Source: UBA1151 sp963579925 (GTDB taxonomy: Bacteria > Chloroflexota > Dehalococcoidia > Lucifugimonadales > Lucifugimonadaceae). Taken from it: a DNA stretch of 8,766 nt. The notes beneath the pieces are model-generated. The model was not told the origin of the DNA. It saw only the letters and a list, made by a program, of their open reading frames with translations, and ran no database searches. The stretch spans positions 1 through 8,766 of the forward strand of contig CAUZJA010000118.1 of NCBI GenBank assembly GCA_963579925.1, read 5' to 3'. Position 1 is the stretch's first letter. The number at the start of each line of letters is the position of its first letter. Both the position numbers and the translations under genes were made by a program. Positions 1-5,559 of this stretch are shown piece after piece.

Positions 1-114
1 CTTGGCATTTCTGCCTCCCTTCATGAGAGCCCAGTTTCCAACTTTCAACTGGACTCGTTTGAGGGGGGCAGGTCAGTTGGTGGGCGTGATCGCGGGTGGT
101 GATCGTGCACGGGC

Positions 115-130
115 CCCTGCCTTCGCAGGG
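115..130. repeat. Short GC-rich hairpin repeat (CCCTGC-CTTC-GCAGGG)
   Basis: A perfect 6-bp inverted repeat with a 4-nt loop, followed by GGGATGGCG. The same GGGATGGCG tail follows the inverted repeat near 8531-8541, so the two may be diverged members of one dispersed repeat family. Repeats of the form 'CCTGCCTTCGCAGGGATG' are a familiar intergenic type in many environmental bacterial genomes; that comparison is from memory and not searched. Confidence 0.4.
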
Positions 131-198
131 ATGGCGAATCGTTCGCGTGGTTGGCGGTTGGGGTTGGTGTGCGTGATTGCACGCTGCGTGGTCGAAGA

Positions 199-223
199 GC
201 GGGTCTTAGACCCGCCGCTACCG
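199..223 (-). repeat. Hairpin repeat, family A, copy 1
   Basis: Read on the minus strand, this 25-nt stretch matches 20 of 25 positions of 7680-7704 on the plus strand. Its core is a perfect 7-bp stem (GCGGGTC/GACCCGC) with a 3-nt loop. One stem pair that is G-C here is A-T in the other copy, so both partners changed together. It lies about 30 bp beyond the stop of the leftward operon. A role in 3'-end formation is possible, but no T-run follows. Confidence 0.5.
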
Positions 224-252
224 TGTGTGTGGTGGGTTGATAGGTTCGCGCT

Positions 253-1380
253 CTAATTCAGATGCGGATCCGTGTACGTGTCCAGTCCGTCGTATTGGCC
301 GGGCTGGAGTTCGCGGAAGGTCTTCTTGTAGATCTGGAGGCGGTAGCGGCCGGAGTCCAGGAAGTAGACGCGGAATTGGTCATCGACGGTGACGCTGGTG
401 GGGCGCCAGAACCGCTTTTCGCGGTCCAGGTCGATGATGTGGTCTCGCCACTGGAGCATGTCCGGGTTGGCCATGAGCTTGTCAGCGCCGCGCTCCGTCA
501 TTGGCGCATCACCTATGAACTGTTCGATGAACAGCCCGCGGTGGTTGTAGTGCATCCCGCGGTCGTTGCCGCGGTCGCACACGAAGATGTCGCCGTGGGC
601 GTCTACCGCGACGTCGCTGGGGCGGTTGAGGTGACGCTCTTCGACATCGCTGGGGCCGATGATCTGCAGCAGCTCACCGGATCGCGTGAAGCGCTGGATG
701 CGATCGTTGCGCCAGTCTGCGACAAGCAGCGTCTCGTTGACCGGGTCAAAACCGATTCCCCACGGGTGATCCATCTGTCCCGGCTCTGAGCCGACATCGC
801 CGAATCCGCTGATGTATTTTCCGTCTGGCGTGAACTTCTGAATCTTCGAGTTGCGGGTGTTGACCACCCAGAGATTGCCATCGACAGGGTCCACGTGGAT
901 TCCGCCGGGGGCGTTGAACTGCCCCGGGCCGTCACCGGCCTCGCCCCAGTAGCCGAGCGTCTTGCCGTCTGTGGTGTAGTTCACCACCACATTGGTGTGC
1001 TCGTCCGTGCCATAGAGGTTGCCTTTGCCATCGGAGGTAAACCCCACGGGCGACGGCAGCTTCTCTTCTCCATAGACCTCCGGCTCACCATCAGGCGTGG
1101 GCCAGAAGTTTGGTTTGAAGTCATCATCAAGATCGCACACCGCGATACGGACTCGACCGCCAATCGCGCCCACGTGCTTGTTCATCACATAGATGAGGCC
1201 ATCGCCGCCAAGAGCCACGTCGATTGCGCCGTAGAAGCCGTCAACCAGAAGACGCTGGCCGACTGACGTCTCGAATCGGTGCCCCATCCGGACCAGCATG
1301 GGGTAGTCGCCGCCAATTTCATTGCTGAGGGCTACTGGATCAATTTGTACTGTCTGTGGTTCTGGTGTTGTTCCGAGCAT
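253..1380 (-). CDS. NHL-repeat beta-propeller protein
   Basis: The protein has 375 residues from the ATG at 1380. Repeated NHL units form what should be a roughly six-bladed propeller. The clearest blades are residues 146-190 ('GPGQFNAPGGIHVDP', 'KIQKFTPDGKYI'), 191-235 ('PGQMDHPWGIGFDP', 'RIQRFTRSGELL') and 250-285 ('LNRPSDVAVD', 'IFVCDRGNDR'). Weaker units are seen at 42-85 and 101-145, and a last blade near 325-352. NHL propellers usually serve as binding scaffolds, sometimes as lyases or lactonases; no catalytic set is recognisable here. An in-frame ATG at 1419 would overlap the DUF1501 gene by 38 bp. I prefer 1380 because GGAAGGGG lies about 10 bases upstream and the start follows the DUF1501 stop as TGA-G-ATG, the pattern of translational coupling. 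No signal peptide or membrane segment is visible. Third gene of the operon. Confidence 0.9.
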   Translation of the reverse strand: MLGTTPEPQTVQIDPVALSNEIGGDYPMLVRMGHRFETSVGQRLLVDGFYGAIDVALGGDGLIYVMNKHVGAIGGRVRIAVCDLDDDFKPNFWPTPDGEPEVYGEEKLPSPVGFTSDGKGNLYGTDEHTNVVVNYTTDGKTLGYWGEAGDGPGQFNAPGGIHVDPVDGNLWVVNTRNSKIQKFTPDGKYISGFGDVGSEPGQMDHPWGIGFDPVNETLLVADWRNDRIQRFTRSGELLQIIGPSDVEERHLNRPSDVAVDAHGDIFVCDRGNDRGMHYNHRGLFIEQFIGDAPMTERGADKLMANPDMLQWRDHIIDLDREKRFWRPTSVTVDDQFRVYFLDSGRYRLQIYKKTFRELQPGQYDGLDTYTDPHLN

Positions 1381-1381
1381 C

Positions 1382-2533
1382 TCAGGCTGCCCCTTCCATG
1401 ATTCCCTGGAACCGCTCAAAGTTGCCGTTCACTATCTCCTCCGGCGCAATGCCGAACCAGCCCTCGAGGATAGTGGAGTAGATCCCTCGGAAGTCGTTGT
1501 TGTAGTGCATGTCACCTGACAGGTGGTCTTCCGGAGCCAGTGACGGGTATTCCGCGTACATGCCACCGTTGATGCGCTCGCCAATCAAGAATGCTCCACC
1601 GCCAGAGCCGTGGTCGGTGCCGTTGCCGTTGTCTCGGATACGACGACCAAACTCTGAGAAGACCAGCATGATCACCTCTTCACCCCGGCCATGTGCCTTG
1701 AGGTCAGCGAAGAAGTCGCTGATCGCGCGGGATGCGTCCTTGAGCAGGCCAGTGTGGGTGGCGATCTGCGCACCATGGACGTCATAGCCACCCTGCTGCG
1801 CGTAGAAGATGCGAGAACCGATGTCAGCGAGGTGGACCTGCGCGATACCGCGGAGGCTCTGGCCCAGCGGCTCATCGGCGTATTCGATATCGGACTTGTA
1901 CTGTTCCGGCGCCACCGCGAGCATGTCTGCTCCAGTTAGGGCGTCGATACCGGTCTGGCCGATGTGGTTCATGATGAGGCTGGCCTCTTCGAACTCTTCC
2001 GGGACGTACATGCGGGTGAAGGCGTTGACGGCTTTGCGCTGCTTGTTACCAGAGAGCGACGTGAGCAGTCCGTAGCCCTCAAGATGCGCGACAGATATCG
2101 CCGGGGTGCCTGAAAGGTACATCGCCCGCGGCAGACCCTGCCCAAAGCTCACGCCGGTGCAGACGTTCGTCTTCTGGGGATCAAGCTCACGAATTGTGCG
2201 GCCCAGCCAACCCTCAGCGATGATTGTTGATGGCTCAGCGGTGTGCCAGATGTCCATGGAGCGGAAATGCGAGCGATCAGGCTCCGGGTAGCCAACGCCA
2301 GCGATGACGGCGACGTTGCCGTCCTGATACATATCCTTGATCTCAGGCATAGAGGGGTGGAACCCGTAGTCATGATCAACTCTCAGAACATCTTCGTCTG
2401 CGATGCCTACGGTGTTGCGGAAGTCCTTGTAGAAGGGGTTTGAGTACGGGATGAACGTGTTAAGGAAGTCGTTGCCGCCGGAAAGCTGGACTACTACCAA
2501 GATGGGGTCGCGCTTTTTGGCTTCAGTTGTCAT
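1382..2533 (-). CDS. DUF1501 domain-containing protein
   Basis: The protein has 383 residues and the DUF1501 pattern throughout: 'VVVQLSGGNDFLNTFIPY' (13-30), 'FHPSMPEIKDMY' (59-69), 'GVGYPEPDRSHFRSMDIW' (79-96), 'GGYDVHGAQ' (248-256), 'VFSEFGRRIRDN' (291-302), 'GTDHGSGG' (305-312) and 'RGIYSTILEGWFG' (349-361). DUF1501 is placed in the alkaline phosphatase/sulfatase-like fold. Asp251, His253, Asp307 and His308 are natural metal-ligand candidates (inference). Substrate is unknown. Many relatives start with a Tat signal; this one starts straight into the fold with no twin-arginine or hydrophobic leader. AAGGA lies 8-9 bases before the ATG. The gene is 42 bp downstream of the DUF1800 gene, its usual partner in many phyla, and one base upstream of the NHL gene. 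Confidence 0.95.
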   Translation of the reverse strand: MTTEAKKRDPILVVVQLSGGNDFLNTFIPYSNPFYKDFRNTVGIADEDVLRVDHDYGFHPSMPEIKDMYQDGNVAVIAGVGYPEPDRSHFRSMDIWHTAEPSTIIAEGWLGRTIRELDPQKTNVCTGVSFGQGLPRAMYLSGTPAISVAHLEGYGLLTSLSGNKQRKAVNAFTRMYVPEEFEEASLIMNHIGQTGIDALTGADMLAVAPEQYKSDIEYADEPLGQSLRGIAQVHLADIGSRIFYAQQGGYDVHGAQIATHTGLLKDASRAISDFFADLKAHGRGEEVIMLVFSEFGRRIRDNGNGTDHGSGGGAFLIGERINGGMYAEYPSLAPEDHLSGDMHYNNDFRGIYSTILEGWFGIAPEEIVNGNFERFQGIMEGAA

Positions 2534-2575
2534 TTTTGATTCCTTGTCTGAGAGAGCGAGCGGTAGACATGATGA

Positions 2576-3958
2576 CTAGGCGAACTGGAATTCTTTGGAG
2601 GCCGACAGCATCTGGATGACCTGAACTGCTAGATCAGTGAACTCCGGATTGGAGGTACCACCCGAGCATGGGATATCGCCATCAAGATCGAGCTCGTCTT
2701 TCAGGACGCGTCGTGTTCGCTCTTCAAGGTTCAATTGACCAAGTTCGTAATTACAGCGATCGATGAGCTCGTCCGGTGTGAGCGTCAGGTCGGAACCCGG
2801 CAGGCGGTTGATCATCTCGATCACGCCCGGGGCTTCGAGATTGGCAAGGCGCTCAGTCGCGAAGTTCACCCTCTCTATTAAGAACGCAGAGTCGATCCAC
2901 TCGTGCCCCGTGTGCCATCCCTCAACCGTTGGCGGGTTCAGCAGCTCTTGCCCCATGGCCAGGGTCGCCAACTCGAGACTGGCGAGACCGAACTCATACT
3001 CTGTGGTGTGCTGGCCAGTGAGCTTCATTACGCCCACCACATGCTCAGCAGGGCTCTTCACGCGTGCGTAGCGGGCATCTTTGAAGAAATCTGAATGGAA
3101 CAGCGCCCGCATCACTTCCCGTATCTCATGGCCCGAATCGAAGTAGACGCCTGTCAGGAATTCGATAGCCGCATGATCTGGCGTATCAGAGACGAAGTAG
3201 CGGTAGATATTTTCAGCCACGAACTGACCGGTGGCTGGCTGGCGGACCACTATGTCGACAATATCGTTGCCATCAAAGTTGCCGGTCTCGCCCAGGAACG
3301 TCTTCTCTTCGTCATCGTGATCGTAGTCCCGGTAGACGAAGTTGGTGTCGTACCAGCCGTTGGGGTAGCGAGGGATGGTCTGATCGATCGTCCAGCCGGT
3401 GAACGCTCGTGCACACGCGCGCACATCGTCCTCGTTGTAGTTGCCACGCCCCATGCTGAACAGTTCCAGAAGCTCGCGCCCGAAGTTTTCATTGACCGCT
3501 TCAGAGTGGTTCGTCTGCTGATCAAGCCACCAGATCATGGCCGGGCTGTGCGACAGCTCCCACAGCATCGCCTTGAAGTTGCCCAGGCAGTTGTCTCTGA
3601 GCATCTCAAGGTGGTCGCTCATCATTGGAGAGTTGTTGACCTTGGCGCGCCCGGTGGCAAAGCGACTGTGCCACATGAGGGTCATCTTCTCTTCAAGTGG
3701 GCGCTCGGAGTTGATCATTCGATAGATCCAGCGCTTGGAGAACCACTTCACAGACTCCTCGTCTGCGTGGTCCTGGTGGAATCGCTCCAACAGATCCTCA
3801 ACAGGGCGAGGCTTCTGTTCGATTGCCAACAGTTCATCGACGACGGTGTCGTAGCCGATCTCTGCCAGGCGCTCGGCTTCTCTGGTCGAAACGCTAAAGC
3901 CTGCTCGCCTCATCAAATGTGCAATAAGACCTACATCGGTCTCTACGCTGGTTGCCAA
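2576..3958 (-). CDS. DUF1800 domain-containing protein
   Basis: From the TTG at 3958 the protein has 460 residues. Family landmarks in order: 'LIAHLMRRAGF' (11-21), 'RPLEEKMTLMWHSRFATG' (86-103), 'FKAMLWELSHSPAMIWWLD' (128-146), 'NENFGRELLELFSMG' (156-170), 'RACARAFTGWTI' (180-191), 'VKSPAEHVVGVMKLTG' (300-315), 'NPPTVEGW' (341-348) and a C-terminal 'LSASKEFQ' (451-458) like the usual 'L.SPEFQ' end. Biochemical function is unknown; the family is typically encoded next to DUF1501 proteins, as here. An ATG at 4042 would add 28 residues, but it has no ribosome binding site and the family usually begins near 'HLLRRAGF'. The TTG has AAAGGAAGAG 8 bases upstream, so I chose it. No signal peptide is visible from either start. 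First gene of the leftward operon. Confidence 0.93.
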   Translation of the reverse strand: MATSVETDVGLIAHLMRRAGFSVSTREAERLAEIGYDTVVDELLAIEQKPRPVEDLLERFHQDHADEESVKWFSKRWIYRMINSERPLEEKMTLMWHSRFATGRAKVNNSPMMSDHLEMLRDNCLGNFKAMLWELSHSPAMIWWLDQQTNHSEAVNENFGRELLELFSMGRGNYNEDDVRACARAFTGWTIDQTIPRYPNGWYDTNFVYRDYDHDDEEKTFLGETGNFDGNDIVDIVVRQPATGQFVAENIYRYFVSDTPDHAAIEFLTGVYFDSGHEIREVMRALFHSDFFKDARYARVKSPAEHVVGVMKLTGQHTTEYEFGLASLELATLAMGQELLNPPTVEGWHTGHEWIDSAFLIERVNFATERLANLEAPGVIEMINRLPGSDLTLTPDELIDRCNYELGQLNLEERTRRVLKDELDLDGDIPCSGGTSNPEFTDLAVQVIQMLSASKEFQFA

Positions 3959-3966
3959 TGTGTCTT

Positions 3967-3976
3967 CTCTTCCTTT
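3967..3976 (-). promoter_or_regulatory. Ribosome binding site deciding a TTG start (DUF1800 gene)
   Basis: The minus strand reads AAAGGAAGAG, then 8 bases, then TTG at 3958. The upstream in-frame ATG at 4042 is preceded by ATCCCTCG, with no Shine-Dalgarno match. The family's conserved N-terminal motif begins ten residues after the TTG. Confidence 0.5.
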
Positions 3977-4132
3977 CTTATCGACAGCCACCAGTACGTT
4001 CGCCTGAACGGCTATCAGTCCATCGCGTTCACCCTCATTCATCGAGGGATCGTGTTAGCGAGCCATTATGTACCCACTTAGCAATTTTGTGTGCAATACT
4101 GGGTCGCACAAGCTCCGGGCTGCACGCCGTTC

Positions 4133-4152
4133 CGAGTGAATCACGAGTAAAT
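4133..4152. repeat. Two direct repeats CGAGTRAAT, 11 bp apart
   Basis: CGAGTGAAT (4133-4141) and CGAGTAAAT (4144-4152) are spaced 11 bp start to start, about one helical turn. GTTCC (4129-4133) and GGAAC (4153-4157) flank them as an inverted pair. They lie about 175 bp upstream of the preferred DUF1800 start. A regulator site is possible but unproven; such short matches can arise by chance. Confidence 0.25.
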
Positions 4153-4179
4153 GGAACACTCCGGCAGAGCGCCCCAAAC

Positions 4180-4198
4180 GTGAAAAGTCCCATTTCAC
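4180..4198. promoter_or_regulatory. Dyad-symmetric site GTGAAA-N7-TTTCAC
   Basis: A perfect 6-bp inverted repeat with a 7-bp centre, the shape of a dimeric-repressor operator. It lies about 220 bp upstream of the preferred start of the leftward operon. No promoter overlapping it could be recognised and the regulator is unknown. Confidence 0.25.
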
Positions 4199-4660
4199 TT
4201 GTAAAGCGGCACCAGAATCGACGTAGAGCGATTTTCCCTCCAAACAGACTTACCTGCTACATCGCTCACTTCACATCCTCTCCAGAGCAAAACATCAGTA
4301 TTGAACTGGGAAACAACCTCAAAACAGGTGTTTTAAGGCCCTTTTCAAGGTAAAAGATGGCGCTGACCACCTGAGCCCCCTATAGCTGCGGGGTAACCAC
4401 CAGAACGACTAAGTTATCGCGCCCACCAGCACCAACGATTGCAGTGCTTACGCGCCATCGGAATTGCCGCCGCATGCGACTTTCTGAATGGCACCTAGAT
4501 TGCGTTATTTGCGCACTCCCAGGCAGTACGAAATGGCTTCCTACGCTCGCGCTCTTTTTCGTGGCCCGCAGCGCGCATAGCCAGCGAAGTTAATGCCGGA
4601 ATGGCCTTGAAGCGCTGTCCGCGCTAAATCCCCTTCCCAATAAGCGATTCGGCCAATTCA

Positions 4661-4778
4661 TTTCGCTATTCCGAGCGACCACCCGAGTTAATGGCGAAAT
4701 AGGGGTCTAGGTGGGCCGGTATTTTCGCCTACATGGCAATCGACTACCTGGTCTGCAGTATTTTCGCTGTTTATGGCA
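4661..4778. repeat. Cluster of four TTTCGC motifs, two in an extended direct repeat
   Basis: TTTCGC occurs at 4661-4666, 4723-4728 and 4762-4767, and inverted (GCGAAA) at 4694-4699. The last two direct copies belong to a longer imperfect repeat, GTATTTTCGC then 5-6 bases then TGGCA (4719-4738 and 4758-4778), with a 39-bp period. Four copies of a 6-mer within about 110 bp is well above chance for one chosen word, but the word was picked after looking. Regulator sites or remnants of a tandem repeat are possible. Confidence 0.35.
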
Positions 4779-4828
4779 CCACACTGGAGTATACCAAATA
4801 CAGAAAGTACCCAAGAAATTCGCATATT

Positions 4829-4872
4829 TATACTGAGATCTATTTAATACTTCCTAGTATTCTCTCAGTATA
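4829..4872. repeat. Nested palindrome in AT-rich DNA
   Basis: The outer arms TATACTGAGA (4829-4838) and TCTCAGTATA (4863-4872) are a perfect 10-bp inverted repeat. Nested inside, AATACT (4846-4851) and AGTATT (4856-4861) form a perfect 6-bp inverted repeat around TCCT. The unpaired bases between the stems are asymmetric, 7 on the left and 1 on the right. It could be an operator, a cruciform-forming site or an RNA hairpin. No T-run follows on either strand, so it is not a standard terminator. Confidence 0.55.
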
Positions 4873-5151
4873 CTCAAACAAATAGATTATCAACCCAAGC
4901 AAGTCGTTAATGGCCATAAGGATTGGTCACGCAATCGACCATATGGAGTTAAGTGTTTCCGCCAGTTGTCCTCGCCCCTGTGGAAATGATCTCTCCGTCG
5001 ATCCTCGGACGATTTTCACGTCCAGAACGTCGAATTTTTATTAAAAACTTTAGTGTTAGTTTCTGGCTGATATCGACCGCCTTGAGAATATTGCTTATAT
5101 GCCCTCCCAGAAATGTACTTTCCCCCTTGTACGAATAGTCGTCATTTAGGC

Positions 5152-5219
5152 TTCAAAACCCGGTTTTTACTCCTGAGAAGGCGCGTCTTCTCGGGCGGGC
5201 AGCTTGAACAGGTTTTGAG
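5152..5219. other. Two-stem potential RNA structure upstream of the tandem repeat
   Basis: An outer stem pairs TTCAAAACC (5152-5160) with GGTTTTGAG (5211-5219), with 8 Watson-Crick pairs and one G-T. It encloses an inner stem pairing CCTGAGAAG (5172-5180) with CTTCTCGGG (5187-5195), with one G-T and a 6-nt loop. GGTTTT also occurs at 5162-5167, so AAAACC has a second, tighter partner. The element lies about 40 bp before the tandem repeat. No known riboswitch consensus fits, and no promoter that would transcribe it is evident. Confidence 0.35.
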
Positions 5220-5270
5220 AACGATTTACCCCTGGCTCTCTCGGTCCTTCCGCGCTCATCTGAATATGGG

Positions 5271-5288
5271 TTCACAGGAGGCTGTGAA
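5271..5288 (+). promoter_or_regulatory. Hairpin/operator-like inverted repeat, copy 1
   Basis: TTCACAG-GAGG-CTGTGAA is a perfect 7-bp stem with a 4-nt loop. As RNA it can extend outward to G5262-C5297 through G-U pairs and one A-G mismatch. Copy 2 at 5421-5438 keeps the stem through paired changes. It begins 48 bp upstream of the copy-1 -35 element, so it could act as a regulator site on DNA. Confidence 0.55.
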
Positions 5289-5318
5289 TCTGGATTCTGA
5301 GCACGCCCCTCATTGATT

Positions 5319-5347
5319 CTCACAACGCGGCTCAACTGTCCTATAAT
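5319..5347 (+). promoter_or_regulatory. Promoter P1 (distal copy) for the E1 operon
   Basis: CTCACA (5319-5324, 4 of 6 matches to TTGACA), a 17-bp spacer, then TATAAT (5342-5347, 6 of 6). Transcription would start near 5354, and the transcript would carry the copy-2 hairpin in its leader, with about 205 bases before the E1-alpha start. Confidence 0.5.
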
Positions 5348-5420
5348 CCAGCAACCAATTTCCACAGCCCTGACAGAAATCAGGACGTGGATTCGACACC
5401 CAGGTGAATCTGAATATGGG

Positions 5421-5438
5421 TTCGCAGACGGCTGCGAA
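5421..5438 (+). promoter_or_regulatory. Hairpin/operator-like inverted repeat, copy 2
   Basis: TTCGCAG-ACGG-CTGCGAA is a perfect 7-bp stem. Relative to copy 1, the fourth pair is G-C instead of A-T, while the loop changed freely at two positions. It lies downstream of P1, so it would be part of P1 transcripts, and upstream of P2. Confidence 0.55.
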
Positions 5439-5469
5439 TCTGGATTCTGAGCACGCCCCCTGATTGATT

Positions 5470-5498
5470 CTCACAACGCGGCTCAACTGCCCTATAAT
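5470..5498 (+). promoter_or_regulatory. Promoter P2 (proximal copy) for the E1 operon
   Basis: CTCACA (5470-5475), a 17-bp spacer, then TATAAT (5493-5498). Apart from one spacer base it is identical to P1. The predicted start near 5505 gives a leader of about 55 bases containing the CCTGA/TCAGG hairpin (5520-5535) and a six-codon reading frame at 5538-5558. Confidence 0.55.
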
Positions 5499-5559
5499 CC
5501 AGCAACCAATTTCCACAGCCCTGACAGAAATCAGGACATGGATCCGACACCCAGGTGAA

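Larger units (their letters stand above)
1..252. other. Intergenic region downstream of the NHL gene, hairpin-rich
   Basis: No convincing gene. A plus-strand frame is open across the whole stretch, but its translation is Arg/Ala/Gly/Trp-rich, resembles no family, and contains an 'APAFAGM' peptide of the kind produced when short hairpin repeats are translated. Three small perfect hairpins lie here: CCCTGC/GCAGGG (115-130), GCGTG-ATTG-CACGC (near 171-184) and GCGGGTC/GACCCGC (199-215). They lie downstream of the leftward operon and could help end it or protect its mRNA. None is followed by a T-run on the minus strand, so a classical intrinsic terminator is not supported. Confidence 0.5.
4043..5257. 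other. Long divergent intergenic region without a supportable gene
   Basis: About 1.2 kb (1.5 kb counting the tandem repeat) separates two divergent operons. Short frames on both strands have weak starts and no family resemblance. The DNA changes character along its length: mixed composition at 4080-4780, AT-rich at about 4790-4900, mixed again to 5257. Beyond the entries listed separately, it holds a tight dyad AAAACA-GG-TGTTTT (4321-4334) and three copies of GTTAATG (4589, 4687, 4906). The operons' control regions must lie here. It may also contain an unrecognised non-coding RNA, or a gene decayed beyond recognition. No tRNA or rRNA is seen. Confidence 0.6.
5258..5558 (+). repeat. Tandem direct repeat, two copies of a ~150-bp promoter unit
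   Basis: Copy 1 is 5258-5407 (150 bp) and copy 2 is 5408-5558 (151 bp). They abut exactly and differ by 8 substitutions and one inserted C, about 94% identity. Each unit carries, in order: a hairpin (GAATATGGG plus a 7-bp stem), a promoter with perfect TATAAT, a second imperfect hairpin (TCCAC..CCTGA/TCAGG..GTGGA), and the ending CCAGGTGA. Copy 2 ends two bases before the E1-alpha ATG. Two of the eight substitutions form a compensatory pair in the first hairpin. The unit is either a local promoter duplication or two adjacent copies of a dispersed element. Confidence 0.9.

Noticed and set aside
2..256. 84-codon plus-strand frame at the left edge.
   Set aside because: Composition reflects GC-rich hairpin repeats; no family resemblance, and it runs into the 3' end of the convergent NHL gene.
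3095..4081. 328-codon plus-strand frame opposite the DUF1800 gene.
   Set aside because: It is the antisense shadow of a clearly recognisable DUF1800 protein and has no domain-like features of its own.
4065..4096. Minus-strand promoter for the DUF1800 operon: TTGCAC (4096-4091) and CATAAT (4070-4065).
   Set aside because: The hexamers are fair but the spacer is 20 bp, too long for a standard promoter; not listed as a feature.
4953..5138. 61-codon frame starting at GTG with GGAG a few bases upstream.
   Set aside because: No family resemblance, and the hydrophobic stretch is short and irregular; not enough to call a gene.
5160..5310. Possible TPP (thi-box) riboswitch upstream of a ThDP enzyme, from CTGAGA at 5173 and CTTGAAC at 5203.
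   Set aside because: The required downstream core (GAACCTGATCTGG.TAATACCAGCG type) is absent and the spacing does not fit the known fold; the matches are short and coincidental.
5351..5361. ACCAATT just after each TATAAT as a PdhR-type operator half-site.
   Set aside because: The PdhR-type palindrome needs a facing ATTGGT, which is absent; PdhR regulation is characterised in gammaproteobacteria.
5387..5407. tRNA-like T-arm (GTGGATTCGACAC) in the repeat, suggesting a tRNA or attachment site.
   Set aside because: Only three stem pairs form and no acceptor, D or anticodon arm can be built around it.
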